Source: Archivesica marissinica (lineage: Eukaryota; Mollusca; Bivalvia; Venerida; Vesicomyidae). From it: a stretch of 64,000 nucleotides of DNA. Made by a program: the position numbers and the translations under genes. Shown piece by piece: positions 11,842 to 23,008 of this stretch (its first letter is position 1; the number at the start of each line of letters is the position of its first letter). The stretch is from NCBI GenBank assembly GCA_014843695.1, contig CM026393.1:5294961-5358960 (forward strand), given 5' to 3'. The notes under the pieces were generated by a model. The model was not told the DNA's origin, made no database searches, and saw only the letters and a list, made by a program, of their open reading frames with translations.

Positions 11842-14800
11842 ATGGAAAAACGTAGGAAGTACGAAAAGGAGGTATGTTTCGAGACTAAATTAACCATTTT
11901 ACTAATTTGACTGATATTCGGATGTCTACTTATTTCGGATACAATACGTAGTAGAGCTTCAGTGAGTTGACCGTTTCAGTTCGTACACGAACATGTCATT
12001 GTGCTATTGAAATTATCACTGATGAACGTTTGATTATGGGATTGATGCATTTATCCTAGTATGCCACTGAATGGTTTCAATCAAAATTAAATGTTTTCAA
12101 TCATTTTGATTGAAATTGGACTTTTCTGACCATAATTAAATTTCAAGCCTGTCATGGATCTACTATATGGCGTACCTGTGTGCACTCACCTGTCACCACT
12201 ATATAGTCATAAACTCTGAAAGCAGATACACTAACTCAGACTGATTCAATATCTACATCAGTAGCTTATTAAACTATTGTTTATTTTAGGTACGATATCG
12301 CAACTTCCAGCAGTCTTGGACGATTGGGAGGGACTGGCTGGAGCATGATAAGAAGGACAATATAATGCGTTGTACTGTCTGCAAAACAGATTACAGCCAG
12401 GCAGATCGGATGAGTACCCTCAAATCTGAGTCCCGTAAATGGTTGGAGGGAACAACTAATTTCAAAAAGGATACTATCACAACACATGAGGTGTCCAAGG
12501 TACACACCCTAGCCACAGAGCGCCAGCCCAAATCCACCAACGAAGTGCGCATGTCAGAAGCTGCTACTGCCTTAGCAAATGTACGAAGCATAGATACGCA
12601 GCAGATGTGCCTCAAATTCCGTAACGCGCATGCTGTAGCTAAGTGGGACATGTCATTCAAGACGTACGTTCGTTTATGTGAGTTGGATCATGCGAAGGGC
12701 CTACAGGTGAACCACACCTATGAGACTGACAAGTCTGGTAAACAGTTCATCTCCTATATTGCCCAGGATACTGTGCATACTATCCTCACGAAGCTGAACA
12801 GGCTAAGTACATATCTGTTAAGTACTGTTGATGGGAGCACTGACGCCTCGGGCATAGAGCAAGAGTCGGTGTACATCCACTTCGCTCATAGTGGTGTTGT
12901 GCATCAACATGTTGTGTGTTTCACCTCGCCACTGACAACTTCGGCTGAACACATCTATAACGCCATCTACAGCAGCCTCGACTGTTATGTTCCTGGGGTC
13001 AGGGACAAACTCATCGGCTTGACCAGTGACGGCGCGTCTAACATGATGGGTGTGAGGAAAGGTGTTGCCGCACTTATGAAAAGGGACATACCTCAGCTTA
13101 TAGCGACGCATTGCTTGGCGCATAGACTAGAACTTGGAGTTCGTGATGCTTTTAAAAAGCAAAAACTCTTTGACAGGGGTATGACTCTCCTCAAAGGGCT
13201 GTTCTACTTCTACAAGAAAAGCTCTAAGCAGCAAAAAGAACTCAAACATACGTTTGAGATCTTGAATAAAAAGGCATTGATGCCAACCCGAGCAGGTGGG
13301 ACACGCTGGGTACCACATATCGTCAAGGCAGTTTCAGTGATCTTTCGTGGATATAAGGCGTTCACAACACATCTAGCGAATGCCTCCCATGCAAACAGCA
13401 AGTCTGAAGGTCTTTATAAGATTGTCACTGACATCCATGTATTGACATTCCTGATAGTTTTGAAGGTTAGTGTACTAAAAAAATAATTAATGCTATTTCC
13501 TTTTTTGTTTAAAACTAGATACATGTGACAACTGAATTCAATTGGAAAATAATGGTTACTTTTGTGAACCTAAAGCTAATTTAAATTAGTTCAAGAGGTC
13601 TTTCAAAAATAGAAAATATATGTTTTCTGGGTTCACAATGTGAGTTATGTTTGTCATTGCAATGCATCAATACGGTATTGCACTTTTGTGAAAACAAAAT
13701 TAATTTCATGATAAAATTGTGCAAGATATTTCAATTTGTTAGTGAATTGACCTATTATATTTTTCACAGGCTATCTTGGAACCAGTGCAGCGGTTGTCAC
13801 TTTTACTGCAACATAAGGACACGAACCTGGGCGAGGTAACGCTGATGAAGGATGGTGCAATTGATTGTCTGTCTGACCTTGAAACTGGGTATATAAGTTT
13901 ATCACATATATGACATAAGTTTATTAGTATTATTAATTATTGTATGCTACATAATACATTGACTGCGATTGATCAATACAAATAATGTCCATTAATCCTT
14001 GAAGCGCTGAATAAATTGTTATCTCCTGTGCAAACAACATAGAAATAACGGAAGCTGATCAGCTGCCAATTTCTGTGCCAGCCGATCTGGCTCTATGCTG
14101 TTTGTAAAAAACGATGTTTAAATATGTTTACCTATGTTTAAATATGTTTACCTATGTTTAAATATGTTTACCTATTCTACAGAATACTAGCAAATATTAT
14201 ATTAGACTGATTCTAACAGAAGCTGATATAATCACTTAAGATAACTATTAGGAATATCGCTTCCTGGAATAATCAGAACTAAAACGTTATGGATTAAGTT
14301 TCAGGCTCTAGGAGGCAACCAATTTCGTAAATGCTTAAACTTTGACATATATTGGTGATTAGGAATGGCAAGGAATTATACGATGTTTTAGCGAGTGGTG
14401 AGTTTAAAGGGGTTGCTCTTAAACAGAAAGGCAGCACCCCGTCTATGACATACAGACCAGCACTCATCCAGGCTGTGTCAAGAGAAGTCAACATCAGATT
14501 CTCTAAAGATGACAACCTGCTTCAAGCAGCACAGATTGTCAACTTCAAAATTTGGCCAGATCTGAAAAACAGACAAGAACTATCTGGTGAGTTTGTATTT
14601 GATGAATGGTTGCAGTTTAATTAAGTTTCACTGTTTGTGATTATATGTTGACAGTTTCAGTTTGATCTTGTTTCCCATGTTACTCTAATGTTATTATTAC
14701 ATATTTCAGTTTGATCTTGTTTCCCATGTTACTCTAATGTTATATCTTTATATGTGTGTTGATTGAGTACAACAAGTGATAGCCTAAGAACTCTGGAAGC

Positions 14801-17800
14801 GTCAAACGGACTTGTAAATTTGTTTAGGTCATGTAATATGTATATATTTATGACAAATAAATATGTTTAAACAAAACAGACTTTCCCACTAAGGCACTGG
14901 AATCAGTGGTCAGAGACAACTGCCTCTATTACATTTTTCACTGTGGCTTATCAGCCTTAATTGGTTTTATTTAAAACTAACTTAATATTAAAATTGTCAA
15001 TGTTTCAGTTTTTGGAAACAACTACATTGAGACACTGACTGAGCTGTTCCCCTCACACATGGACACTGATGAAGTGAAGCCAGAATGGTCCTTGGTGAAA
15101 AACATCATTTACAAAAGGTACCTATATCAATTTGCTTTCATTTATGTAATATTATATCTCCCAAAACACAAACCAATGCATTTTTGTTTTCATATGTATT
15201 TTCTATGCCTGTTGCTTGCTATTTCAGATATGGTTCTGAAGTCCCCACTCTTAAATGGCCTGCGGTGGCAAGAGCGCTACATGGGCATGGCGTGGAACAG
15301 GCGCTGGATATGGTGGATTTCATTCTCAGCCTTCCACCAACATTTGTGTTCAATGAAAGGTCATTCTCGCACATGAAGTTAATGAAAACTGGTAACTATT
15401 TATTCACAATATGAGACACAAATGTAAATCTAAACATCTTTAAAAACAAGTATATATATACAATTTATAGCCAAATAAATTAATTTATGGCGCGCGATAC
15501 ACATACATGCCCCTTAGAGAAAGTCTTGGTAGAACAACTAGGTACGGACAGGGCCGGCTAAACCAGTATATAGCCACATACGATAATTAACATAAACATA
15601 ATTTCCCCAAGTCGCCATTTTGTGAAAAAATGTAAGAAGGTTTTAAAATTAAATCTACAGTTTGTGGTTGAGTATATAGCTAAATTGATATGGATTAACA
15701 TTTGTGAAATACTTATTGATCATACTATGTGAAAAGATTGTGGAAAACGATCACACAGGAGTAAAACGCTTTGACGGAATTTGTCCCCATTCGGGCTATT
15801 GTCACCACTCATTAAATCATGAGTCATTGTTTACATTCATGTTTCTTGTCATCTGACAAAATATTTTAGGCCTACGGAAGTTTGTGTTCGACATTGTTCA
15901 GAACTCATTGACCAAGAAGTTATTTACAGGTATAGACAGGTACACAGCGTGTCAGGTAGGAGGAACGGTTAAATTCCCCTGGATCGGTTAATCGTGGAAC
16001 TAAATTGAATTTGAATGAAATTTGTGCACAGGTATTGGTTGATGTAACAGTGTATTAACAACAAATGTCTGTACTTGTGCTTGGAACGTCCCATATTAAT
16101 CGTCTGTGGCGTTATTGTGTTCAACTGAATGGAGCTGTGAACCCATTGAACTTGGATAACTACATGTACGACGGACGTTTCTATTTTCAAGGTATCTCGG
16201 GGGGGGGGAGGTGTCGAACAATTCTCACTTACGTAGATGGGAGAGCTCGATTCAACAGATCCGACCGAAAATCTTGATTGTGGAATTGGGTGGCAATGAC
16301 GCCGACGCGGTATCGTGTACCAGCCCAGATGAGTTGGCCCTGAAGATGTATTCCCTACTGACCTGTTGGCAGTCCAGATACAACATTGCTAAAGTAGTGA
16401 TAATACAACTCTTTCCGCGGCCATCTCCGAGACATCACACTAGTGCACAGTATAACAACTTTATTACGAAAGTGAATCAGCGTTTTAAAGCGGAAATAAA
16501 GAACAAAGTCACCATGTTGTATTGGAAATTGACGGGAGTGAAACATACGAATGTTCCGATTTATTCCGATGGCTGCCATTTTAATGACAATGGAAATCTG
16601 AGGTTCTATTGCAGTGTGCGGGGAGCAGCAATTCAGGCGACAAAGGACCTCTAAGGATTTAATTATGTGAAAACACATGATACATTCGCCATATAAAGCA
16701 TATAATGATATATGCTTTGTTAATGTTAGGTTATAATTTAGAGGATGTCGGACAGAGCGTGCTACTTCCTGATATAACAGGGCTAAGCATGCCACTTCGT
16801 AGGACATGGCGTACCATAATATAGGTCAAATATATATATAAGATTAAATGTTATTGCAAACAATGTTTTAATTGCAATGGGTGAAAATCTATGACACAAA
16901 ACTTTTAAGTTGGTTCAAACAATCAATTATATCTACAGTGAGTGCGTGTCATTAACCTAAGTATCGCCTCACCGGAAATAGTAGATACTATATAATAGGA
17001 TAGTATTAGCTTTTAGTATTCATATGGGGTACGGTTGGTCTGTATGTGGTGCGTTAGTGTGGTGGTACGCTTCGTCCGTCACATGATTTAGATATACAAG
17101 TTTATCCTGGTGTTTATCTACACAGGTATCTCAATTATGTGCCGGATACAGCAGTAGCTGGCTATAATTGGCTTTACTGGGACCAAATAGCCGATATCAT
17201 AGTGTATAATACATTAGCCTATTCCGACACTTGTCCGGTAATATATACTATACAAGGCTTCCAACGTGCTGTTTTACATATATCCATTAATAATTAATTC
17301 AATATGGTACATATTAAATGAATTATATTAGACACAGGTATCAAATATTTTGACATCAAATCCAATTAGGTCAGTCACTTCGGTTTCAAGTCACATTTCA
17401 CAACTTCTGTTAATGCCTGGTATGACCGCCGGCCGCATTGACAGGAGCGCAACGACAAAACAAGTCAAATTCTGGAAATACAGGTAAATACATGTAGCCA
17501 ATGTGTTTTTTAAGTGAGTGTGTACTTAACAACATATTGCGTGGTAATATTTCACACCTTTTGCCAAACACAATTTGTTCATTGAATTGATGGCTGATTA
17601 ACAGTTTCTGAACAATTTGTTTTAAATTGTAAATGAAAATTTCACAAAACATCTAGTAAGGCGTTGTAAGTTTTTGCTTGGTATAATTTTAAGAACTTTA
17701 ATTATAAATTCCTAGTGGGTCTGAGCAAATTAGTATTATAGTATCACCTTTGTACATGTATAGCCTGATGTTTAGTTACATGGTACATGTATCTTACTTA

Positions 17801-20800
17801 TGCGCCACTGACTCCAGTGCCCCCAGTAGGATTCGAACCTACAGCGGTGAGGGGCAAGTGATTTGAAGTCAACGACCTTAACCACTCGGCCATGGAGGCC
17901 CCAACCCCTGACTAGTACCAGGCTGTAGTTTAATTAGCTCTCCGAGGGAAACATGCATGCGGGCATTATATGGTATAACTATAATTAGATTACATTAGCA
18001 TCTTACATGTACTACATTTTATGTCAATATCATATAAATTCTCTATTGTGTCTGAGCAGAGACCCACTAGTACCGTACTTGTATATCCCGATGTTTAGAT
18101 ACATGGTATCTTAATTATGTGCTGAGGACGTTAGTATCAGGCTGTAATTTAATTAGCTCTACTGGGAGCAAACATCATAGTTGAATTAGTTGTATATCCT
18201 GATGTTTAGATACATGGTATCTTAATTATGTGATGATGACGCTAGTATCAGGCTGTAATTTAATTAGCTCTACGGGGAGCAATTATGTGCTGAGGACGCT
18301 AGTATCAGGCTGTAATTTAATTAGCTCTACTTGGAGCAAACATCATACATATAGTTGAATTAGTTGTATATCCTTATGTTTAGATACATGGTATCTTAAT
18401 TATGTGCTGATGACGCTAGTATAAGGCTGTAATTTAATTACATGTAGCTCTACGGGGAGCAATTATGTGCTGAGGACGCTAGTATCAGGCTGTAATTTAA
18501 TTAGCTCTACTTGGAGCAAACATCATACATATAGTTGAATTAGTTGTATATCCTTATACATGGCATCTTAATTATGTGCTGATGACGCTAGTATCAGGCT
18601 GTAATTTAATTAGCTCTACAGGGAGCAATTATGTGCTGAGGACGCTAGTATCAGGCTGTAATTTAATTAGCTCTACTGGGAGCAAACATCATAGTTGAAT
18701 TAGTTGTATATCCTGATGTTTAGATACATGGTATCTTAATTATGTGCTGATGACGTTTGTGTTTTGTTTGGGAATTATGTGCTGAGGACGCTAGTATCAG
18801 GCTGTAATTTAATTAGCTCTACTTGGAGCAAACATCATACATGTAGTTGAATTAGTGTATATCCTGATGTTTAGATACATGGTATCTTAATTATGTGCTG
18901 ATGACGCTAGTATCAGGCTGTAATTTAATTAGCTCTACAGGGAGCAATTATGTGCTGAGGACGCTAGTATCAGGCTGTAATTTAATTAGCTCTACTTGGA
19001 GCAAACATCATACATGTAGTTGAATTAGTGTATATCCTGATGTTTAGATACATGGTATCTTAATTATGTGCTGATGACGCTAGTATCAGGCTGTAATTTA
19101 ATTACATGTAGCTCTACCGGGAGCAAGTATGTGCGGATGACGCTAGTATCAGGCTGTAATTTAATTAGCTCTACGGGGAGCAATTATGTGCTGAGGACGC
19201 TAGTATCAGGCTGTAATTTAATTAGCTCTACTGGGAGCAAACATCATTGTTGAATTAGTTGTATATCCCGATGTTTGGATATACATGTTATCTTAATTAT
19301 GTGCTGAGGACGCTAGTATCAGGCTGTGCAATTTAATTAGCTCTACTGGGAGCAAACATCGTACTTGCACCATATGTCCCGTTGGTTAGATACACTGTAT
19401 TCTGATTAGGTGCGGAATACACTAGATGCATGTTGTAATCAGCGGAGCAATATCCGGCCACATATGATATAATACATGTACATTAACCTCCTACAGCATT
19501 TGTCCGTGAACATAAACCTCTTTATTGGGAGGAGCAGACTGTGGCATCACATGTTTGTGTAGCATTATACTAAATATTAGTACCGGAAAGGCGGTATATG
19601 GTTAAGGATTACACAGGTAGTTGCATAGTAATCGTAGATGTATATACATGTACATGTATAGAGCTTATCAGTGAACCGACACGTCTATGATGACAATTTA
19701 TTATACTTGACACAATGTACGGTGTTAACTGATGTCCCGGTATTAATAGAGATCTGATTACAGGTTAATTTCGTTGTAAATGACGGGTTTAACGGTTTGT
19801 CATGCATGTTATATGGGGCAATAATTGCGAGACTAACAGTATTTATAAATTGTAATTAGGCTGGTTGATACGCCAGAGGTCTTCTGTTATATTAGGTGGA
19901 AGTCTAGTGATTGCTACAGTACCTTACGGTTACCTGTAGGCACCAATACCAGGTTAATAAAACCTTCGTAATTGTACAAATTCTATCGCAAAATTGGGCT
20001 TACACGACTGTAATCATGTTTTCAGAACCATGCCACCAATCCGGAAGAAAAAATCTTATAAGCAACCAAAACAATCCAAACGGGACACAACCAAACAACC
20101 CGAACCAGAACAACCTAAGACGCCCCAGTCTGGAAGGGTACAGGGAGATCAGAGTTCAAATGCTGACTCAGTCGGGGATCAGGAAGCGATGGTGGCAAGT
20201 CTACTGCCACGGATTGTACCAATGGTGACTGACAGTGTCGTGAGAACTCTGCAAGAAATGGGTGTTCTCAACACTCCTTCACCTGCGAAACCGTTATCAG
20301 CAGACCACCAACAGGCCGGTACAAGTACCGCTCCTTTGCCCACACCTACAGGTAATGGTACACCGCCTTTCATGTTGGGCTTAGATAGCAAATTGAAGTC
20401 AAAAATATGGGCAAATGACTATATAGATCTAGGTCTCCTTGTCGCTGACGACAAAGAAGTGACAGAGTCCTTTCGCTTGTTCGAGAGTACGGCAGGGACA
20501 GTGGCTCTCCAAAAAATCCACAATCGTAGGAACGTAACAACAATGTCACAATGGTATACAGCCTTCCATAAGTACGTAGCTGTGATCACGGAACAGCAAC
20601 CCAGACAAATTACTCATCTGATGCAATACATGGAGCACATGCGTCGGTTGAGCCAGCAAGCTGGGGGAACAAGCTGCGTTGTTCTATAACAAAACGTTCC
20701 GTAAACTACGTCAAGAAAACCCCGCATTGAGATTTTCGGAATTACATGCAAGCACATATACGGAAGCGATATGTATGGGGATGACGACTAATAAACAGTC

Positions 20801-21323
20801 AGTTCAGTCCTTTCGGGGTATGGACATTGAATACTAATCCTACATTTGCAACATTTTTAATTCCATTCCAGACAAAAGGTCGCGCATGACCAGCTCAACG
20901 ATGACCGACCTGATGGTAGTCAAGTTGGTGACACCGGCTGTTGCAGATTTTGGTGGTAGCTTTATATGTTTCAAAATAATAATTCAGTACATTAAAGCAT
21001 GTTGTTAAAATGTGGTTATATTTTCAAATAATTTCTAGAAATTCATGAAAACACTAGCCTTTTTAAACAATTCTAGCAGGATCGGTATACTACTATTCAT
21101 GTGTTGTTTTTGTATCTATCTATCTTAGACCTCTTCAACTCGACCAAGAAGGCCTGATTTCGCTAGAGACACAGGTCACACCACATCAAGGCAGCCTGCA
21201 TCTACCCCGACCCCATCTGATATTGAAGATTGCCAGGATGTTCCATGTGCAAGCGATATACAGACAACAGACATAGATGAAGATGATAGTGACGGCTACT
21301 GTCTTGACTCCGATGAGGAGTAG
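11842..21323 (+). CDS. hAT transposase, ZNF862-like, eight exons
   Basis: Exons are 11842-11871, 12290-13465, 13770-13888, 14363-14586, 15009-15117, 15228-15391, 20872-about 20927 and 21129-21323 (TAG). They total 2073 nt, or 690 residues, with phases matching at every join and no internal stop. The start is MEKRRKYEKE. The N-terminal zinc-finger-like region is WLEHDKKDNIMRCTVC ... HEVSKVH. The RNase H-like core has VDGSTD and TSDGASNMMG (acidic residues), HCLAHRLELG, and the GGTRW motif. The C-terminal dimerisation block has LPPTFVFNERSFS, then DKRSRMTSSTMTDLMVVKL. The tail is acidic (DEDDSDGY, DSDEE). The order matches hAT proteins of the ZNF862/C17orf113 type. The donor after exon 7 is uncertain: GTGACA at 20928 keeps the frame, while two alternatives give a shorter end. 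Two AATAAA signals follow. It is possibly still functional. Confidence 0.8.
14034..14106. repeat. Short imperfect hairpin, 'acaacatag ... ctatgctgt'
   Basis: The outer arms 'caaacaacatag' and 'ctatgctgtttg' face each other about 50 bp apart, with inner arms 'agctgatcagct'. A similar hairpin occurs at 56863-56935. It lies in an intron of the hAT transposase. Confidence 0.45.
14113..14176. repeat. 20-bp tandem repeat, three copies
   Basis: The unit atgtttaaatatgtttacct is repeated three times without change in the intron before exon 4 of the hAT gene. Confidence 0.85.
14656..14746. repeat. Two-copy direct repeat of about 40 bp
   Basis: 'tttcagtttgatcttgtttc' plus the next 20 bases appears at about 14656 and again at about 14705, almost identical. 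This is a recent local duplication in an hAT intron. Confidence 0.8.
15500..15640 (-). repeat. Dispersed repeat, inverted relative to 53415-53550
   Basis: 'agagaaagtcttggtagaac', 'aggtacggacagggccggct' and 'ccccaagtcgccatttt' match the reverse complement of the later copy over about 130 bp with scattered differences. It may mark the left side of the insertion in the hAT intron. Confidence 0.6.
16065..16654 (+). pseudogene. SGNH-hydrolase-like ORF, second copy, in the hAT intron
   Basis: It begins MSVLVLGTSHINRL (GTS, block I). After a frame change in an eight-G run at about 16200-16208 it continues with RRWESSIQQIRPK, ILIVELGGNDAD (a canonical GxND block III) and IYSDGCHFNDNGN (the Asp-x-x-His block V). 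It ends ATKDL with TAA at 16652. It aligns end to end with the copy at 11049/21565 but is clearly diverged, for example GGND here versus GTCD there. Only the homopolymer breaks it, so an assembly or sequencing slip is possible. Without the slip it would be about 190 residues, short but complete for this domain. It is on the same strand as the gag-like ORF at 20030. Confidence 0.7.
16655..17817. other. Spacer between SGNH and gag cassettes, first part, no gene
   Basis: AT-rich, with no ORF having recognisable domains and no clear tandem repeat. It leads into the tRNA-like sequence and then the tandem block at 18060. Confidence 0.4.
17818..17899 (-). tRNA. tRNA-Ser-like (type II) sequence, loop reads UCA; probably SINE or pseudo-tRNA
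   Basis: On the minus strand the 82-nt sequence starts GCCTCCATGGCCGAGTGGTT. Its acceptor arm pairs with TGGGGGC (one G-T), it has a D-arm A box, a variable arm and a good T-arm (GTAGG ttcgaat CCTAC). The anticodon loop CTTCAAA gives UCA, but the anticodon stem is poor. This tRNA-like type is common as dispersed repeats, so a functional suppressor or Sec tRNA is unlikely. Confidence 0.5.
18040..19400. repeat. Complex tandem repeat with two-level structure, SGNH-gag spacer of the inner cassette
   Basis: A half-unit of about 70 bp ('aattatgtgctgaggacgct' then 'agtatcaggctgtaattt' and 'aattagctctac') alternates with a segment starting 'tgtatatcctgatgtttaga'. The larger unit recurs at about 18191, 18365, 18545, 18705, 18856, 19029 and 19259, so it is 150-230 bp long. 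The short ORF at 19068 is an artefact. Confidence 0.85.
20030..20836 (+). pseudogene. DIRS/Ngaro-like gag ORF, inner copy, frameshifted and 3'-truncated
   Basis: The ATG at 20030 starts a basic, Gln/Pro-rich N-terminus (MPPIRKKKSYKQPKQSK). A conserved block follows: LKSKIWANDYIDLGLL, then TMSQWYTAFHKYVAVI. At about 20665 (a five-G run) the frame changes. The next frame runs through ALFYNKTFRKLRQENPAL, aligns with the outer gag copy, and stops at 20836. The Cys/His region and RT found in the outer copy are absent, and the hAT exon 7 acceptor follows within 35 bp. Confidence 0.65.
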
Positions 21324-21365
21324 TGTCAACTTGATAAAATTGATGAAGTTCTCCCAAGAAAATTA

Positions 21366-21384
21366 AATAAAAGTTTAAAATAAA
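21366..21384 (+). terminator. Two polyadenylation signals of the hAT transposase
   Basis: AATAAA at 21366-21371 and 21379-21384, 43-61 bp after the TAG stop at 21321-21323 and before the right inverted repeat. Confidence 0.65.
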
Positions 21385-21547
21385 GATACATAAACGTACA
21401 GATTTGTTTGTAGTACATAGTAGGGTTTTTTGTTTCGAAAAGTAATACTGAGAGTATATTTTAGTAACTTCTGGTGGGGCTATGAAGAAATGGCTTGGGC
21501 TATGACAAATTAAAAGTTCATAGCCCCAGTGGCTATGGTTTTAAAAA

Positions 21548-21564
21548 GTTAATGTCACACACTG
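21548..21564 (+). repeat. hAT right terminal inverted repeat
   Basis: GTTAATGTCACACACTG is the reverse complement of the left end with one mismatch. CAATGC follows immediately, as it precedes the left end. Confidence 0.8.
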
Positions 21565-21776
21565 CAATGCGAGAGTGGACAAGACCAACACGAAGCTACA
21601 TGATGACCTGGTAGCAAAGCCATATGCAGCACTCTGGAGGTTAAAGGGTTTCTGGTCGAAAGCCTGCCAGGAGACAGTTTTTGCAGCCGATGGGACTCAT
21701 TTGTCGCCCCCTGGGGAACAGGAAGCTGTACAACAATCTACGTGCAGCCATGGTCTCGCACGCGAAGGATCTATAA
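21565..21776 (+). pseudogene. SGNH-hydrolase-like ORF of the outer element, 3' part
   Basis: This resumes the ORF broken at 11530. The sequence ALWRLKGFWSKAC and then AADGTHLSPPG contains the Asp-x-x-His block V of SGNH hydrolases. Near 21718 there is a 1-base frame change. The frame that matches the inner copy then reads NNLRAAMVSHAKDL and stops at 21776, comparable to the ATKDL end of the copy at 16654. Confidence 0.7.
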
Positions 21777-22455
21777 CCTTCAGATATGTATAACTATAGA
21801 TGTTTAAATCCATATGCAGTCAATATTGTGCACAATTACTACATGCATATTAATTATTAGCACACATTTTGGGATATATCTCTTAACATAATGTTTGGTT
21901 ACACAGTTTCCGCTATATCAAATGCGCTTATGCACATAAGAAAAGCGGGCGGTTATATACATTTATATGTTAGAGATATTATATATCTCGAATTTCGTAC
22001 CACTTAATGGGTTAAAACCATCTTTACCTTACTGACTGCTATTTCTAAGTGCCAGGTGGTTTAACCTGATAGTATAAACAATGATAAACAGGTCTATGTA
22101 GATTATTCATTGCTTATCCCAGACTTTCATTTCCAGTCGGAAACATACAGCAATTTCAATTTGATTATTATATATCGAACATTGGTGGTACAATTCCTAA
22201 TTGTGCACGGAAATTACGTTGGATGTTCAGGTAGTTTTAACCTGATGTCCTCACAGGTATTATATCCAGAGGCACAGCGATTGTTTGGAATGTATTAACT
22301 CGTGCTTTTTGCTGGATGTTGTTGCCTGTCTGACTGAAATATTTAAGTGATTTAATCCACAATCAATACCGGTCAGTTAGATAATTATAGACAAAGGATT
22401 ATTTACTCCAGGCAGTTGACCTGATGTTTCCACAGTCTGTATGGGCAATTTTTAT
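21777..22455. other. Spacer of the outer retroelement, first part
   Basis: No gene. It contains isolated 'ttaacctgat' motifs at about 22060 and 22230 that resemble the tandem units further right. Confidence 0.4.
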
Positions 22456-22805
22456 CTATTTGTCTTTATTTTTGTCCACTCCAGGCAGTTAGCCTGATGT
22501 TCCAGGCAGTTAGCCTGATGTTCCAGGCAGTAGACCTGACGTTCCAGGCAACAGGCCTGATGTTCCAGGCAGTATACCTGATGTTCCAGGCAACAGGCCT
22601 GATGTTCCAGGCAGCAGACATGATGTTCCACCGTCCATATTGGCATATTTATTAAATCCATGCTATCGACCTGATGTTCCACCGTCCGTATTGGCAATCC
22701 TATGCACTCCAGGCAGTTGACCTGATGTTCCACTGTCCATATTGGCAGTTTATTTACTCCAGGCAGTTAGCCTGATGTTCCAGGCAGTTGACCTGCGGTT
22801 CAAGG
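22456..22805. repeat. About 20-bp tandem repeat 'ttccaggcagttgacctgatg', SGNH-gag spacer
   Basis: Some twelve copies of a 20-21 bp unit (ttccaggcag, then t/ca, then cctgat). A longer insert, 'ttccaccgtccatattggca', occurs three times. Its place between SGNH and gag matches the tandem block 18040-19400 of the inner cassette. The minus-strand ORF across it is an artefact. Confidence 0.85.
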
Positions 22806-23008
22806 TCCATTTCCGTCTGAGGGTACATTTGTACATGTCAACCTATATTTATCAGCTACAATATATGCTAAGTTTGGTTGCATTCCCCTTTTGTTGCTAA
22901 TATTTCACAGACAAACAAGCAGCTAATGGTTGAGAATAAATGTTACTGGTACCATAAGGCTGTAAATGACTATGTTCTAGTCCCATATGTTTATATATAA
23001 TTTTGCAG

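Larger units (their letters stand above)
11531..21564 (+). mobile_element. hAT-superfamily DNA transposon, 10,034 bp, with intron-containing transposase
   Basis: The left end CAGTGTGCGACATTAAC (11531-11547) and right end GTTAATGTCACACACTG (21548-21564) are inverted repeats matching 16/17. The flanks share the 6-bp CAATGC (11525-11530 and 21565-21570); most hAT elements make 8 bp. Inside is a full eight-exon transposase (11842-21323). Intron 6 (15392-20871) is 5.5 kb and carries a second SGNH/gag cassette, a tRNA-like sequence and a complex tandem repeat. The hAT sits inside the SGNH ORF of a related retroelement, so it is younger than that copy. Confidence 0.8.

Noticed and set aside
12391..13401. 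Minus-strand open frames of 63-101 codons
   Set aside because: Shadows of the hAT transposase exon 2, with no domains.
15868..15990. Possible extra hAT exon after 'atattttag'
   Set aside because: Its frame stops early, and exons 6 and 7 join in phase without it, so it is more likely part of the inserted cassette.
20928..20960. Readthrough or alternative donors after hAT exon 7
   Set aside because: GT at 20945 or 20948 gives a stop soon after joining 21129. The GTGACA donor at 20928 keeps the long acidic tail and was preferred, but without proof.
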